Source: Reclinomonas americana ATCC 50394
Lineage: Eukaryota > Jakobida > Jakobea > Jakobida
NCBI GenBank assembly: GCA_048213135.1
Contig: PS015596.1
Span: forward strand, 1-21,192
DNA: 21,192 nucleotides
Direction of reading: 5' to 3'
A program made the position numbers and the translations under genes. Position 1 is the first letter of the stretch. The number at the start of each line of letters is the position of its first letter. The notes beneath the pieces are model-generated. The model ran no database searches and was not told the origin of the DNA. It saw only the letters and a list, made by a program, of their open reading frames with translations. Below are positions 10,581 to 20,439 of this stretch, piece by piece.

Positions 10581-10600
10581 CGCACACAAACAACAAACAA
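10395..10600 (-). repeat. Distal copy of the duplicated segment, with the favoured first exon
   Basis: Aligns over about 200 bases with 10085-10300, offset 305 bases, including AACATAGCAAGCTATTCAC and the TGACGTCA-containing coding stretch. Exon 1 (10580-10523) here has a GTTGCG donor and joins in phase 1 to the exon at 9948. Confidence 0.7.
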
Positions 10601-10668
10601 AAGCACAAACAAACCACAGAGACAAAGCGAGCACACTCTCTCTTTCCCTCACTCACTCACAGAGCGCG
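10581..10668. promoter_or_regulatory. Probable bidirectional promoter interval
   Basis: Only 88 bases separate the start codons of the Ubl-35K gene (minus) and the EF-hand gene (plus). The interval is CA/AAC-rich, then CT-rich; no TATA box is evident. Both 5' untranslated regions and the shared promoter must lie here, unless further non-coding exons exist. Confidence 0.45.
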
Positions 10669-13524
10669 ATGGGGTGCGGTGTTTCCAAGCAGCACGTAAT
10701 GAAGGTAACACACACACATACACTCGTCCGCTCTCTCACAGTCACTCACTCTCTCTCTCATTGTTGAAGACGCCACTGTCGGCAATCAATGTTTCGTATA
10801 ACACACACAAAAAGCGCGCGTTTTTTTATGAAGTATATAGTGTGTGTGTTTTTTTCAAGAGCTCTTTCATACAGGAGAACATGGAGTCGGAGTTGAGCAA
10901 GGAGGATCTGGAAAAGGTCGCGCATCAGATGCAACTGTTGCGTTTTTAGTCATCAGTCGCTTGCGGAATATCGGAATCCATATGTTGTGGCATTCATGTA
11001 TGCTTTTCGTGCTGGTTTGGTGGTGGTTTCATGCGTAGGTTTACGCAGACGGCGTTTTTCCGGCAGTTGCGGGAGAGAGAGAGGGAGAGAGAGAATGAGA
11101 GAGAGAGATTACGTCACCGCGGTGCCAGTCATTGGGGAAGTCAACGAGAGAGAGAGGGAGATAGAGGAGAGAGAGATCTTGTGCTCTTCTTTGTTTGCAC
11201 TGTCCGCGATCGACTGTTCAGAGTGTGTTTTCTGCATTGTGTCGCTCGCTTGTATCTGCTCAGTGTTGCCTTGTGCGTCTCTCTGGCTGCTGCCTGCGAC
11301 CCGCTCGTGCTCTTGTCTTTGTTGCCTCGCAAACGCGTGCGACACCTGTGTCTGTGGCTGATGTCGTGTGATCTGCTCGTGCTCTCGTCTTTGTTTCTCG
11401 CCCTCTCTCGAACCGAGCGCTTTGCGTGCGACACCTGTGACTGCAGCTACTGTCGTGTGATCGGCTTGTGCATTCTTCCTCGTCTATCGCTGTCTTTCGG
11501 GCAAGTACATTCCGTGGTCTGCCTTGTGCGTCTCAGACAGATGCCTATGATCCGCTTGTGCGGGGTCTCGGTGTCTGCTGAGAGTGCATTGCGTGCGACT
11601 CCGGTGTCTGTGGCTGCTGTCGTGTGACCCGCTCGTCCTGTCGCCTTTGTTTCTCGCTGTCTCTCGAGCATTAACTTTCCGTTGTCTGCACTCTACGTCT
11701 CAGACAGCTGCCTATGATCTGCTCGTGCTCTCGTCTTTGCTTCTCGTCCTCTCTCGAACCTAGCGCTTGCATGCGACTCCGATGTCTATGGCTGCTGTCG
11801 TGTGATCGGCTCGTCGTCTCTCTCGCTCGGTGCGTGTTTCGCCCTCTCCTCTCTCTCCCCCTTCTCTCGTCACATACATCCCTTGTCGCTTTCCCCTTCC
11901 CTTTATCCTCCCTTATCCTTTCTTCTCTCTTCTCTCCTGCTTTCTCCTCCCTCCCTTTCCCCTTTCTCCTCCCTTCCCCCTTCTCCCCCGTCTCACTCCT
12001 CCTCTCTTGCAGATTATCCGACGGCGCGTTCGACCAATTCGACAAGGATCACTCGGGGCACATTGACGCTGCGGAGCTCGACGCCGCGCTGACCGCATTC
12101 TTCTCTGGTTCTGTACTGCCACCTCGGGTCACCCCGCCCTTTTCCTCTTTCTCATCCGGGTCGCAGACATGGCCGCCCTGGCGCGATCGCGGCAGCAGGT
12201 CGCCGAGACCATGCAAAAGGTGCAAAGACCGACGAGAGAGGACGCCGAGCGCATCTTTGCGGAGCTTGACATGGATCACAACGGGAAGCTGGATGTTGCG
12301 TGCCCGGGGAGGAGGATTGCATGTTGAGAAGGCNNNNNNNNNNNNNNNNNNNNNNNNNNNNNNNNNNNNNNNNNNNNNNNNNNNNNNNNNNNNNNNNNNN
12401 NNNNNNNNNNNNNNNNNNNNNNNNNNNNNNNNNNNNNNNNNNNNNNNNNNNNNNNNNNNNNNNNNNNNNNNNNNNNNNNNNNNNNNNNNNNNNNNNNNNN
12501 NNNNNNNNNNNNNNNNNNNNNNNNNNNNNNNNNNNNNNNNNNNNNNNNNNNNNNNNNNNNNNNNNNNNNNNNNNNNNNNNNNNNNNNNNNNNNNNNNNNN
12601 NNNNNNNNNNNNNNNNNNNNNNNNNNNNNNNNNNNNNNNNNNNNNNNNNNNNNNNNNNNNNNNNNNNNNNNNNNNNNNNNNNNNNNNNNNNNNNNNNNNN
12701 NNNNNNNNNNNNNNNNNNNNNNNNNNNNNNNNNNNNNNNNNNNNNNNNNNNNNNNNNNNNNNNNNNNNNNNNNNNNNNNNNNNNNNNNNNNNNNNNNNNN
12801 NNNNNNNNNNNNNNNNNNNNNNNNNNNNNNNNNNNNNNNNNNNNNNNNNNNNNNNNNNNNNNNNNNNNNNNNNNNNNNNNNNNNNNNNNNNNNNNNNNNN
12901 NNNNNNNNNNNNNNNNNNNNNNNNNNNNNNNNNNNNNNNNNNNNNNNNNNNNNNNNNNNNNNNNNNNNNNNNNNNNNNNNNNNNNNNNNNNNNNNNNNNN
13001 NNNNNNNNNNNNNNNNNNNNNNNNNNNNNNNNNNNNNNNNNNNNNNNNNNNNNNNNNNNNNNNNNNNNNNNNNNNNNNNNNNNNNNNNNNNNNNNNNNNN
13101 NNNNNNNNNNNNNNNNNNNNNNNNNNNNNNNNNNNNNNNNNNNNNNNNNNNNNNNNNNNNNNNNNNNNNNNNNNNNNNNNNNNNNNNNNNNNNNNNNNNN
13201 NNNNNNNNNNNNNNNNNNNNNNNNNNNNNNNNGAGCTCTCACGCTACGTGCGCAGCGGGAGGAGTTTGCGAGATTTATGAGCCACTGCACGACCGAATCG
13301 GCGTTTGTGTTGGTCAAGTCGGGGGAGATCTCCGTGAGCGACATTGGCAAGGTGAGAGGGAGTTGTGTCTCTTTCTCACGGCCTTTCTACCTGTGTCGCG
13401 GTCTCCTGTCTTTCTGTTCTTCTTCTTCTTCTTTTCAGCTCTTGTTCTCTCTTGCTCTCCGTGTGAGGGGAGTGAGCATGTATGAATCTGACGCGTCGGT
13501 GCACAGGGCTTCCCGGTGGACTAG
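10669..13524 (+). CDS. Small two-EF-hand calcium-binding protein with N-terminal acylation motif
   Basis: Exons: 10669-10704, 10875-10936, 12013-12107, 12167-12294, 13256-13351 and 13507-13524, giving 144 residues with all phases consistent. The N-terminus MGCGVSK fits N-myristoylation (Gly2, Ser6), with Cys3 available for palmitoylation, so membrane attachment is likely. The first EF loop is DKDHSGHIDAAE. The second is DMDHNGKLD joined across intron 4 to REEF, restoring a perfect 12-residue loop ending in Glu. The 899-N gap therefore lies wholly inside the intron. Introns 2 (10937) and 4 (12295) start with GTTGCG. The last exon is short (GFPVD, stop). An alternative acceptor at about 13438 would give a longer hydrophobic tail. 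Probably a calcium sensor; the target is unknown. Confidence 0.75.
11036..11840. repeat. Degenerate tandem repeats in intron 2 of the EF-hand gene
   Basis: The words CTGCTCGTGCTCTCGTCTTT, TTTCTCGCCCTCTCTCGAAC, GCGTGCGAC and GCTGCTGTCGTGTGA recur several times between about 11280 and 11830, in units near 90-100 bases. GA runs sit at 11067-11175. No exon motif is seen. Confidence 0.6.
12334..13232. other. Assembly gap (899 N)
   Basis: The gap sits between a GTTGCG donor (12295) and a TGCGCAG acceptor (ending 13255). The EF-hand loop is complete once these are joined, so no coding sequence need be missing. Confidence 0.95.
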
Positions 13525-13740
13525 GGTGTAGAAACAACACGGGAGGATCTCCGTGAACAATGCTGGCAAGGTGAGAGGGAGTTGTGCCTCTGTCTTCCTC
13601 ACGGCTTTGCTGGCCTCTCTACCGATGTCGCGGTCTCTTCTTATTAGTCTCAGCTCTGTTCTCTCTGCCTTTCTGATTGTGGGAATCGAGGGTGCACGAC
13701 TCTGACGCGTGGGTGCGCAGGGCTTCCAGTACACGAGTTG
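13318..13740 (+). repeat. Tandem duplication of the 3' end of the EF-hand gene
   Basis: Two copies of about 200 bases, starting near 13318 and 13538, each hold a segment like GAGATCTCCGTGAGC, a GTGAGAGGGAGTTGTG donor region, GTCGCGGTCTC, CTCTGACGCG and a GCACAG/GCGCAG acceptor followed by GGCTTCC. The second copy lies after the proposed stop codon and is probably untranslated. Confidence 0.7.
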
Positions 13741-13744
13741 TATA

Positions 13745-13750
13745 AATAAA
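13745..13750 (+). terminator. AATAAA polyadenylation signal
   Basis: AATAAA follows the duplicated EF-hand tail by a few bases and precedes the convergent lysozyme stop at 13913, so it fits the end of the EF-hand transcript. Confidence 0.5.
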
Positions 13751-13912
13751 TTGTGTATTATCTATCAACACAGGAGGTCTGACTTGCAGATTCAACTGAG
13801 GTGAGACGATAAATTTCAGGCACCGAGGCCTGTGTGTGATACATGAACAGAAGCTTGCAGCTGTTGCGAATACTGCGAGGCAGCGGGAGCAAAAAACGTG
13901 TTCTGCAAATCG

Positions 13913-15478
13913 TTATCCGTCGGGGTACCAGTCGTGATCGATGGAGGTGCCGCAGCTGTGCAGATCCGCACGAAATGAGCGGCAGCGGCAAAGACAGGAT
14001 GGAAAACGAGAAACAGCAACGCAACATGCCGGTGGTGCCCGTGTACTGCCCACGACACACAAATTCATGAGGGCACTGTCAATCGGACAATTATACAAAG
14101 TGAGAGGCACTCACCTGCTTGATGGAAGGGCTGCCCCAACTGTGCATGGAGGAGGAAGTGTACGTGAGAGACTCATCGCCGAGCACATCAATCACAGTAG
14201 GAGACGCACCCGCCGAACGAGCTCCAGTCGGAGAAGCTCGCGTTGTTGTCTGTGTGAGATATAAGTACAAAAAATTAGAGCGGCAGAAGCAGCAAGCGTC
14301 GCTGGAGATCATTTCGCACCGTAGTGAGCATCTGTGGCGGAGAACATGGATGTGGGTGAGAAGAAGCGCGGAGATTGAGAGAGATAACCGAAGAGACGCA
14401 ACACCACAGCGGCAGGTTGCTGAAGCTCGTGTCCTGCGCAAGAATATGCACGCGTCAGCGAGGTGAAGCGGGCGCCAACACGAACAAATACAGTCATATG
14501 GCACTCGCAGAACGCACGGCGAGGAGAAGAGCACAAAGAGGGAACATTTCCTTCCACGCCTGTCGTACTCCCAGCACTTCTCATTCTTGCTCTCTTCTCT
14601 TCTTGTGTCTCTCACTATGCATGCCGCACTCGCTTCTCTTTCCTTGGATGTTCTTCCCCCCCACGTCTCCTGTTCACCTCCATTCTTTTACTCGCTCTCA
14701 TCGCTGTCTTCTTCTCCGTCTCTGCCCGCTCGGTCCTACTCTGCTTCCAAACCTTTGTTCACCTCGCTCTCTCTTTCTCTCACTCTCTCCCTTCGCTCCC
14801 TTTCTTTGTCTCTAACTCCTCCCTCTCAGAGCACGTTTAGATCTGCAAATCGTACTTGATTTCTCACTCTCTTCGCCTTCTTCTTCTTCTCCTTCCTCTG
14901 CTGTACTCAGCTGCTCAACCTGCACTTCAGTTCCCCCTGTCTCTCCCTCATCCTCTCCCCTTTTCCCTTTCCCCTCTCCCTCCCCTCTCTCTCTTCCTCT
15001 TGCGCAACTCCACACATGATCGGGTTCCACTGCGAGGCCGACGAGTAAATCGCAGGCTGGTGGCCGTGAGCGGAGATTGCATTCACCGCCTGGTGGAAGA
15101 AGTTGATGTTGGCTGCACACACACACCCCCACAACTCATCAGCAACACACCCACTCCATTTCCCGCTTCATGCAGAGGCACTGCGCAACTGCCGCAGTCG
15201 CCGCTCCAGTGACCCGGCGACTCGATGTCGAGCCACACCGAGCCGTACTGCGCACCGCCGCCGTCGAGTGCGTTGAGGGCGTTGTTGACCTGCGCCGCCG
15301 CGTCCTTGGTCTGCGTGAGGAACAGGTACACGTCGACGTACACAAAGCCGGCAGCGCGGGCGCGGTTGACGTCGTTGGCGGCGTACGGGTTGTACTCGCC
15401 GTCTGTGAGTGAGGAGAAGAGTGAGGGGAAGGGCGAGGAGAAGGGTGAGTGAAGGTAAGGGAAGGGTGAGGGAAAGGG

Positions 15479-15513
<35 letters not shown>

Positions 15514-17700
15514 GAGGAGGAGGAGGAGGAGGAGGAGGAGGAGGAGGAGGAGGAGGAGGAGGAGGAGGAGGAGAGAGAGAAGAGAGAGAGAGAGAGAGGA
15601 GAGAGAGTAGTAGTGAGAGAGAGAGAGAGAGAGAGACGACGAGAGAAGAAGAAGAAGAGAGAAGAAGAAGAAGAAGAGAGAGAGAGAGAGAGAGANNNNN
15701 NNNNNNNNNNNNNNNNNNNNNNNNNNNNNNNNNNNNNNNNNNNNNNNNNNNNNNNNNNNNNNNNNNNNNNNNNNNNNNNNNNNNNNNNNNNNNNNNNNNN
15801 NNNNNNNNNNNNNNNNNNNNNNNNNNNNNNNNNNNNNNNNNNNNNNNNNNNNNNNNNNNNNNNNNNNNNNNNNNNNNNNNNNNNNNNNNNNNNNNNNNNN
15901 NNNNNNNNNNNNNNNNNNNNNNNNNNNNNNNNNNNNNNNNNNNNNNNNNNNNNNNNNNNNNNNNNNNNNNNNNNNNNNNNNNNNNNNNNNNNNNNNNNNN
16001 NNNNNNNNNNNNNNNNNNNNNNNNNNNNNNNNNNNNNNNNNNNNNNNNNNNNNNNNNNNNNNNNNNNNNNNNNNNNNNNNNNNNNNNNNNNNNNNNNNNN
16101 NNNNNNNNNNNNNNNNNNNNNNNNNNNNNNNNNNNNNNNNNNNNNNNNNNNNNNNNNNNNNNNNNNNNNNNNNNNNNNNNNNNNNNNNNNNNNNNNNNNN
16201 NNNNNNNNNNNNNNNNNNNNNNNNNNNNNNNNNNNNNNNNNNNNNNNNNNNNNNNNNNNNNNNNNNNNNNNNNNNNNNNNNNNNNNNNNNNNNNNNNNNN
16301 NNNNNNNNNNNNNNNNNNNNNNNNNNNNNNNNNNNNNNNNNNNNNNNNNNNNNNNNNNNNNNNNNNNNNNNNNNNNNNNNNNNNNNNNNNNNNNNNNNNN
16401 NNNNNNNNNNNNNNNNNNNNNNNNNNNNNGAGAGAGAGAGAGAGAGAGAGAGAGGAGGAGGAGGAGGAGGGAGGAGGAGGAGGAGGACGAGGAGGAGGAC
16501 GAGGAGTGAGAAACAAGAGGAAACGAGAGAGAAAAGTGGGTGCGAGAGAGAGTATGTGCGAGAACATAGGGATGAGCAGGCAACGGGGACAGAGAAAAGA
16601 AGAAGACTGAAAAGGAGAAAAAGGCAGAAAGAAGAAGGGAGAGAGAAGAGAGAGTCAGCGAGACAAGGACAGATACGGAGACAGTTGGGCAGCGAGAACG
16701 GGATGGTGGAGTGAGAGGGGCAGAAAGAGGAGGACAGAAAAGAGGGGGACGTGCGGAGGAAGGAACAAAGAGAGGGAGACAAATACAGAGAGAAAGAAAG
16801 ACAGAGAGAGAATGAAAGGCACAGAAACAGTAAGGCAGCGAGAATGGGAGGGGAGGGCGGGAGAGGGATGGAAGGAGGGGACATGCAAAAGAAGGAACAA
16901 GACAAAGTGGGGGAGATAGAGAGAGGCAACGAGAAAGAAGAGGACAGAGACATAGAGACATAGAGAAAGGGAGAAGAAGCAGTAAGAACAGAGAGAGAGA
17001 GAGAGAGAGAGGTGGAGAGAGAGGCACAGACAGAAACGCGACGAGGAAGAAGAGGATGGAGACAGAGACAGACAACGAGAAGAAGCAGAAAGAGACCGAT
17101 AGAGAGGTGGAGAGAGAGGCACATAGGCAGTCAGACAGTGAGAACGAAAGGATACAGAGCGAGATAAGAATGCATCAGAATAATCTCCCTCTCTCATATC
17201 TCTCTCGCAGAGATCACGTACCACTGGTCATGGCTTGCACAATCGCGAAGCGGTAGCCATTGTTGAAGAGGCAGTTCCACGAGTCCTGACTCACGTCGCC
17301 TCTGTTGCAAAAAAAGAACAAAAAGAGAAGAGTGTGAGAGAGTGCAGAGAGAAGGAGGGAGAAAGATGAGAGAGACACAGAGAAGATGAAGAATAAGGAG
17401 GAGGAGGAGAAGAAGAATGAGCAGGAGGAGAAGAATGAGAAGAGGAAGAAGAAGAAGAGGAATGAGAAAGAGAAGAATGAGAGAGAGAGCATGTGTGTTG
17501 ATGCGCAACTGGTAGTACGACAAGTCGAGGCCTGTGCATGCGTTTACACACAAGAGAGAGTGAGTGAGAAGTCATATGCTCTTTCCTTGTTTCTCTTTCT
17601 CTCTCTCTGTGTTTGACGACTTACCTGAGTAGGCCAGTGCGACTGGAGCCGCGACTGCCACAATGAGGCAGAGAGCAATGAGGAAAGAGAGCTTTGTCAT
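13913..17700 (-). CDS. Secreted GH25 lysozyme, Lys1-like (copy 1)
   Basis: Nine exons, read downward: 17700-17625, 17299-17222, 15402-15190, 15112-15009, 14433-14403, 14249-14210, 14140-14116, 14045-14026 and 13955-13913. Phases agree throughout and give 209 residues, near the usual size. Residues 1-23 are a signal peptide (MTKLSFLIAL, ending VALA). The GH25 barrel motifs follow: GDVSQ (Asp27), GYRFAIVQA, WLDIES with Asp110 and Glu112 of the catalytic DxE motif, AIYSSASQW, LPLWY, SFSDW, FGGWGSPSIKQ, YTGTTG and the terminal SIDHDWYPDG. The family cleaves bacterial peptidoglycan; in amoebae and nematodes Lys1-type enzymes serve digestion of bacteria and defence. Exons of 31, 40, 25 and 20 bases are unusually small. 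Introns 3, 4, 5 and 8 begin GTTGCG. Intron 2 contains the 734-N gap. Confidence 0.9.
14434..15008 (-). other. Intron 4 of lysozyme copy 1
   Basis: Begins GTTGCGCAAG and ends CTTGCGCAG, so its two ends are complementary. The sense strand is purine-rich (CT-rich on the plus strand at about 14580-15000). No coding motif is seen. Confidence 0.7.
15403..17221 (-). repeat. Intron 2 of lysozyme copy 1: simple repeats and minisatellite
   Basis: On the plus strand: a G run (about 15478-15490), (GGA)n (about 15490-15571), GA/GAA runs to 15695, the gap, more GA/GGA, then a degenerate minisatellite with GGCAGCGAGAA cores near 16687 and 16832. Exons flanking this intron join in phase 1. Confidence 0.75.
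15696..16429. other. Assembly gap (734 N)
   Basis: Flanked on both sides by GA repeats, inside intron 2 of lysozyme copy 1. Confidence 0.95.
17300..17624 (-). repeat. Intron 1 of lysozyme copy 1, GAA/GGA-rich on the plus strand
   Basis: A GTAAGT donor at 17624 and a CAACAGAG acceptor ending at 17300. The interior at about 17320-17490 is GAA/GGA repeat on the plus strand. Confidence 0.65.
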
Positions 17701-18032
17701 TGCTCCGATAAGAGAGTGTGTGAGTGAGTGCGAGAAGAACTGAGCGAGATGCGAGAGGACACATTGCATTGCATTGGCATTTGCTTTGTGTTTTCTTATT
17801 GTGAGACAAAGTGCGAGTTGCAATGCGTGTGATATGCGAGGAGTTCCACTGTTCAACCACGCTTATGCGGTGCAGATCGCAGTTCTCGACTTGTTCGGAG
17901 ATCCGAGGGCGAACACAGACACTCAAGAAACCTGCTGTCCTAAAGATCGATATGAACGCTGAATTTTTTATCCAGTCATCAAGACAGCTGTTGCTTGTTT
18001 GTTGGTGAATGCACTTGTTGTTGTTTGTTGAA
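17701..18032. other. Intergenic region upstream of lysozyme copy 1
   Basis: No exon is recognised. It must contain the promoter of lysozyme copy 1 (minus). The stretch 17978-18030 resembles bases 30-85 of the window. Confidence 0.4.
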
Positions 18033-18533
18033 CTATCGCAGTAAATAAGTGCTCACGGACGTGGCGAAGTCGGTCCGGACACTGCAGCTCGGACAACTAA
18101 ACAGCATACTCAACGCTGCTCTCCTTCTCCCATCACTCCCTCACTCACCTCGGCGACGGCAGCACATCATCATCCACCGACTCGGCGACGAGCGCCTCCA
18201 AGCACGGACCTCGCAGATACTGCCGCCACACATCTCTGCGGAGGGGCTTGGTGGCAATCTGCACCCACTGCACCAGATGCACTGGCTGCTGCGCCTTTGC
18301 TGCCACCGTCATAATGGAGTGCGTTGGCGTGCGTGCCAAGAACGGCACAAGAATGTCGAGACGATGAACAACAAGCAGAAGAAGGTTGGCGTGGTGACTT
18401 GTTCGGCATTGGTCAATCGTGCTGGTGCATGAGAATGCATGACGTGCACACTGATGCTGCGCTGGGCATCCAGCAAGCCAAAGCAAAGAGAGGCGCGTCG
18501 ATTTAAATTCAGGTATTGGGATGAGTGATACAT
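18033..18533 (-). CDS. Hypothetical small gene or fragment between the two lysozymes
   Basis: An open exon ending at 18149 (donor GTGAGTGAG) encodes a well-mixed sequence including LDILVPFLARTPTHS, QQPVHLVQWVQIATK and RRDVWRQYLRGPCLEAL. A 52-base intron (18148-18097) joins in phase 2 to exon 18096-18033, which ends in STYLLR and a stop. No in-frame ATG is evident at the upstream end, so the 5' limit given is only approximate, and this may be the remnant of a larger gene. Family not recognised. Confidence 0.35.
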
Positions 18534-18579
18534 ACACAGAAGGAGACGAATGCCCGAGAGAGCAGCAACAAGAGTTGCG

Positions 18580-20439
18580 TTATCCGTCGGGGTACCAGTC
18601 GTGATCGATGGAAGTGCCGCAACTGTTCACGAGTGAGCGACTGTGCGTCGGCAGGCAAGACGCGTGGCACATTACGCAACATGCCAGTCGTGCCAGTGTA
18701 CTGCCGCGACACATAAACTCATGAGCGCACGATTCCCCGCGCAGCGACACGAACTGCCAGTGACTCACCTGCTTGATGGACGGGCGGCTCCAGATGCACA
18801 CAAACAGATAGGGTGAGAAACTCATCGCCGCGCGCAATCAAACCCTCATGAAACGCACCCGCCGAAGGATTTCCAGTCGGAGAAGCTCGCATTGTTGTCT
18901 GTGACAGCAAAAGTAAGATAACATGATTGGGCGACCGACGCGGATCATTTCGCACCGTAGTGAGCATCTGCAGCAGCGCGCAAGAGCAGCGTGAGAAGAG
19001 CGAAAGCTCAGGAAGCACAACAAACAGAAATGTGACGCGACGCAACACCACAGCGGCAGGTGGCTGAAGCTCGTGTCCTGTGCGCACGTATGGGTCAATC
19101 GCTGGACAAGGCCCAGAGTCACGGAGAGAGAGCATGGCAAAGAAATACACGACCAAAAGGACTTGTTTCTTCGTGAAGTACGCACAGGAAGAACGGAAGA
19201 CTTCCCTCTCCATTGAACTACCCGCCACGAAGAGAGCTCTCTCTCTCTCTCTCTCAATCATTTTCATTCGATTGTTCGACAAGAGTTCGATGAGCCAAGC
19301 TTCTCTCACTCTCGAAGCCGTACATTTTTGCAAGACATCGAAGTGCAACTCGCTCAACATCTCAAGGTGCGAACGCGGAATGCTTCCACGCTTCTCTCTC
19401 TTCTCCTCCTCCATCTTTTTCACACAGCGTCTCTATCCCTCATCTCTCATCTCCTCTTGCCTCCTCTGTTTCCATCTTTCTGCCACTCCGTGACGCTCAC
19501 TCCTTCGCTCTCTCCTTTCTCTCATCTCCTCTCGCCTCCTCCCTCTCCATCTCTTTCTCTCCCCGCTACTCCTCCATCTTCCCTGAGTCCGTCCTCCTCT
19601 CTTCCTCTCTTCCTCACTCATCCTCACTCATCCTCAATCTTTCTCCCACTCAACGTCTCTGTCGCACACACACTCTCCCCCCTCTTCTCCTCTCGCCTCC
19701 CCCTCTCCATCTCTTTCTCTCCCCTCTACTCCACCGTCTCTCTGCGCCTCAGTCCGTCCTCTTCTCTTGCCTCTTACCTCCTCACTCCCTCCACTTCCTC
19801 TTCTCCTCCGCCACCTTTTTCCTACAGTGTCTCTCTCTCACACACTCTCTCCATTTCCTCACCTCCTCCCTTTCCATCTCTTTCTCACCCCTCTTCTCCT
19901 TCACCTTTCCTGAGTCCGTCCTCCTCCGTTTTCTCTCACACAGTGTCTCTCTTCCTCATCTCCTAATCCTCCCTCCTTCTCTTCCCTTCTCTCTCCCCCT
20001 CTCCTCCCATCCTCTCCACCTCCTCCTCCTCCCCTCTCTTTCCATAAAAACGCAACTCCACAAGTGATTGGGTTCCACTGCGACGCCGACGAGTAGATCG
20101 CAGGCTGGTGGCCGCGAGCGGAGATTGCATTCACCGCCTGGTGGAAAAAGTTGACATTGGCTGCACACGCCCCACAAGGTATCAGCACACGCACTCCCAG
20201 TCACATTGCCCACCGCGCCGCGCAACTGGCGCAATTGCCGCTCCAGTGACCCGGCGACTCAATGTCGAGCCACACCGAGCCGTATTTCGCACCGCCGGCG
20301 TCGAGTGCGTTGAGGGCGTTGTTGACTTGCGCCGCCGCGTCCTTGGACTGCGAGAGGAAGATGTACACGTCGACGTACACAAAGCCGGCAGCGCGTGCGC
20401 GGTTGACGTCGTTGGCGGCGTATGGGTTGTACTCGCCGT
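18580..20439 (-). CDS. GH25 lysozyme, Lys1-like (copy 2), 5' part outside the window
   Basis: Exons, read downward: 20439-20227, 20160-20057, 19077-19047, 18898-18859, 18787-18769, 18700-18681 and 18622-18580. These match exons 3-9 of copy 1 in order, phase and (except one) exact length. The catalytic WLDIES motif is present, as are AIYSSASQW, LPLWY, SFSDW, PSIKQ, YTGTTG and SIDHDWYPDG. Signal peptide and first barrel strand (exons 1-2) must lie beyond 21192. The exon at 18787-18769 is 19 bases instead of 25, giving FGGRPSIKQ in place of FGGWGSPSIKQ; its acceptor (TCTGGAG) is poor. Four introns start with GTTGCG, at the same positions as in copy 1. Confidence 0.85.
19078..20056 (-). repeat. 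Intron 4 of lysozyme copy 2, CT-rich on the plus strand
   Basis: Begins GTTGCGTTTTTATGG at 20056. Bases 19380-20040 are imperfect CT/CCT repeats on the plus strand (purine-rich in sense), in the same position and orientation as in copy 1. Confidence 0.65.
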
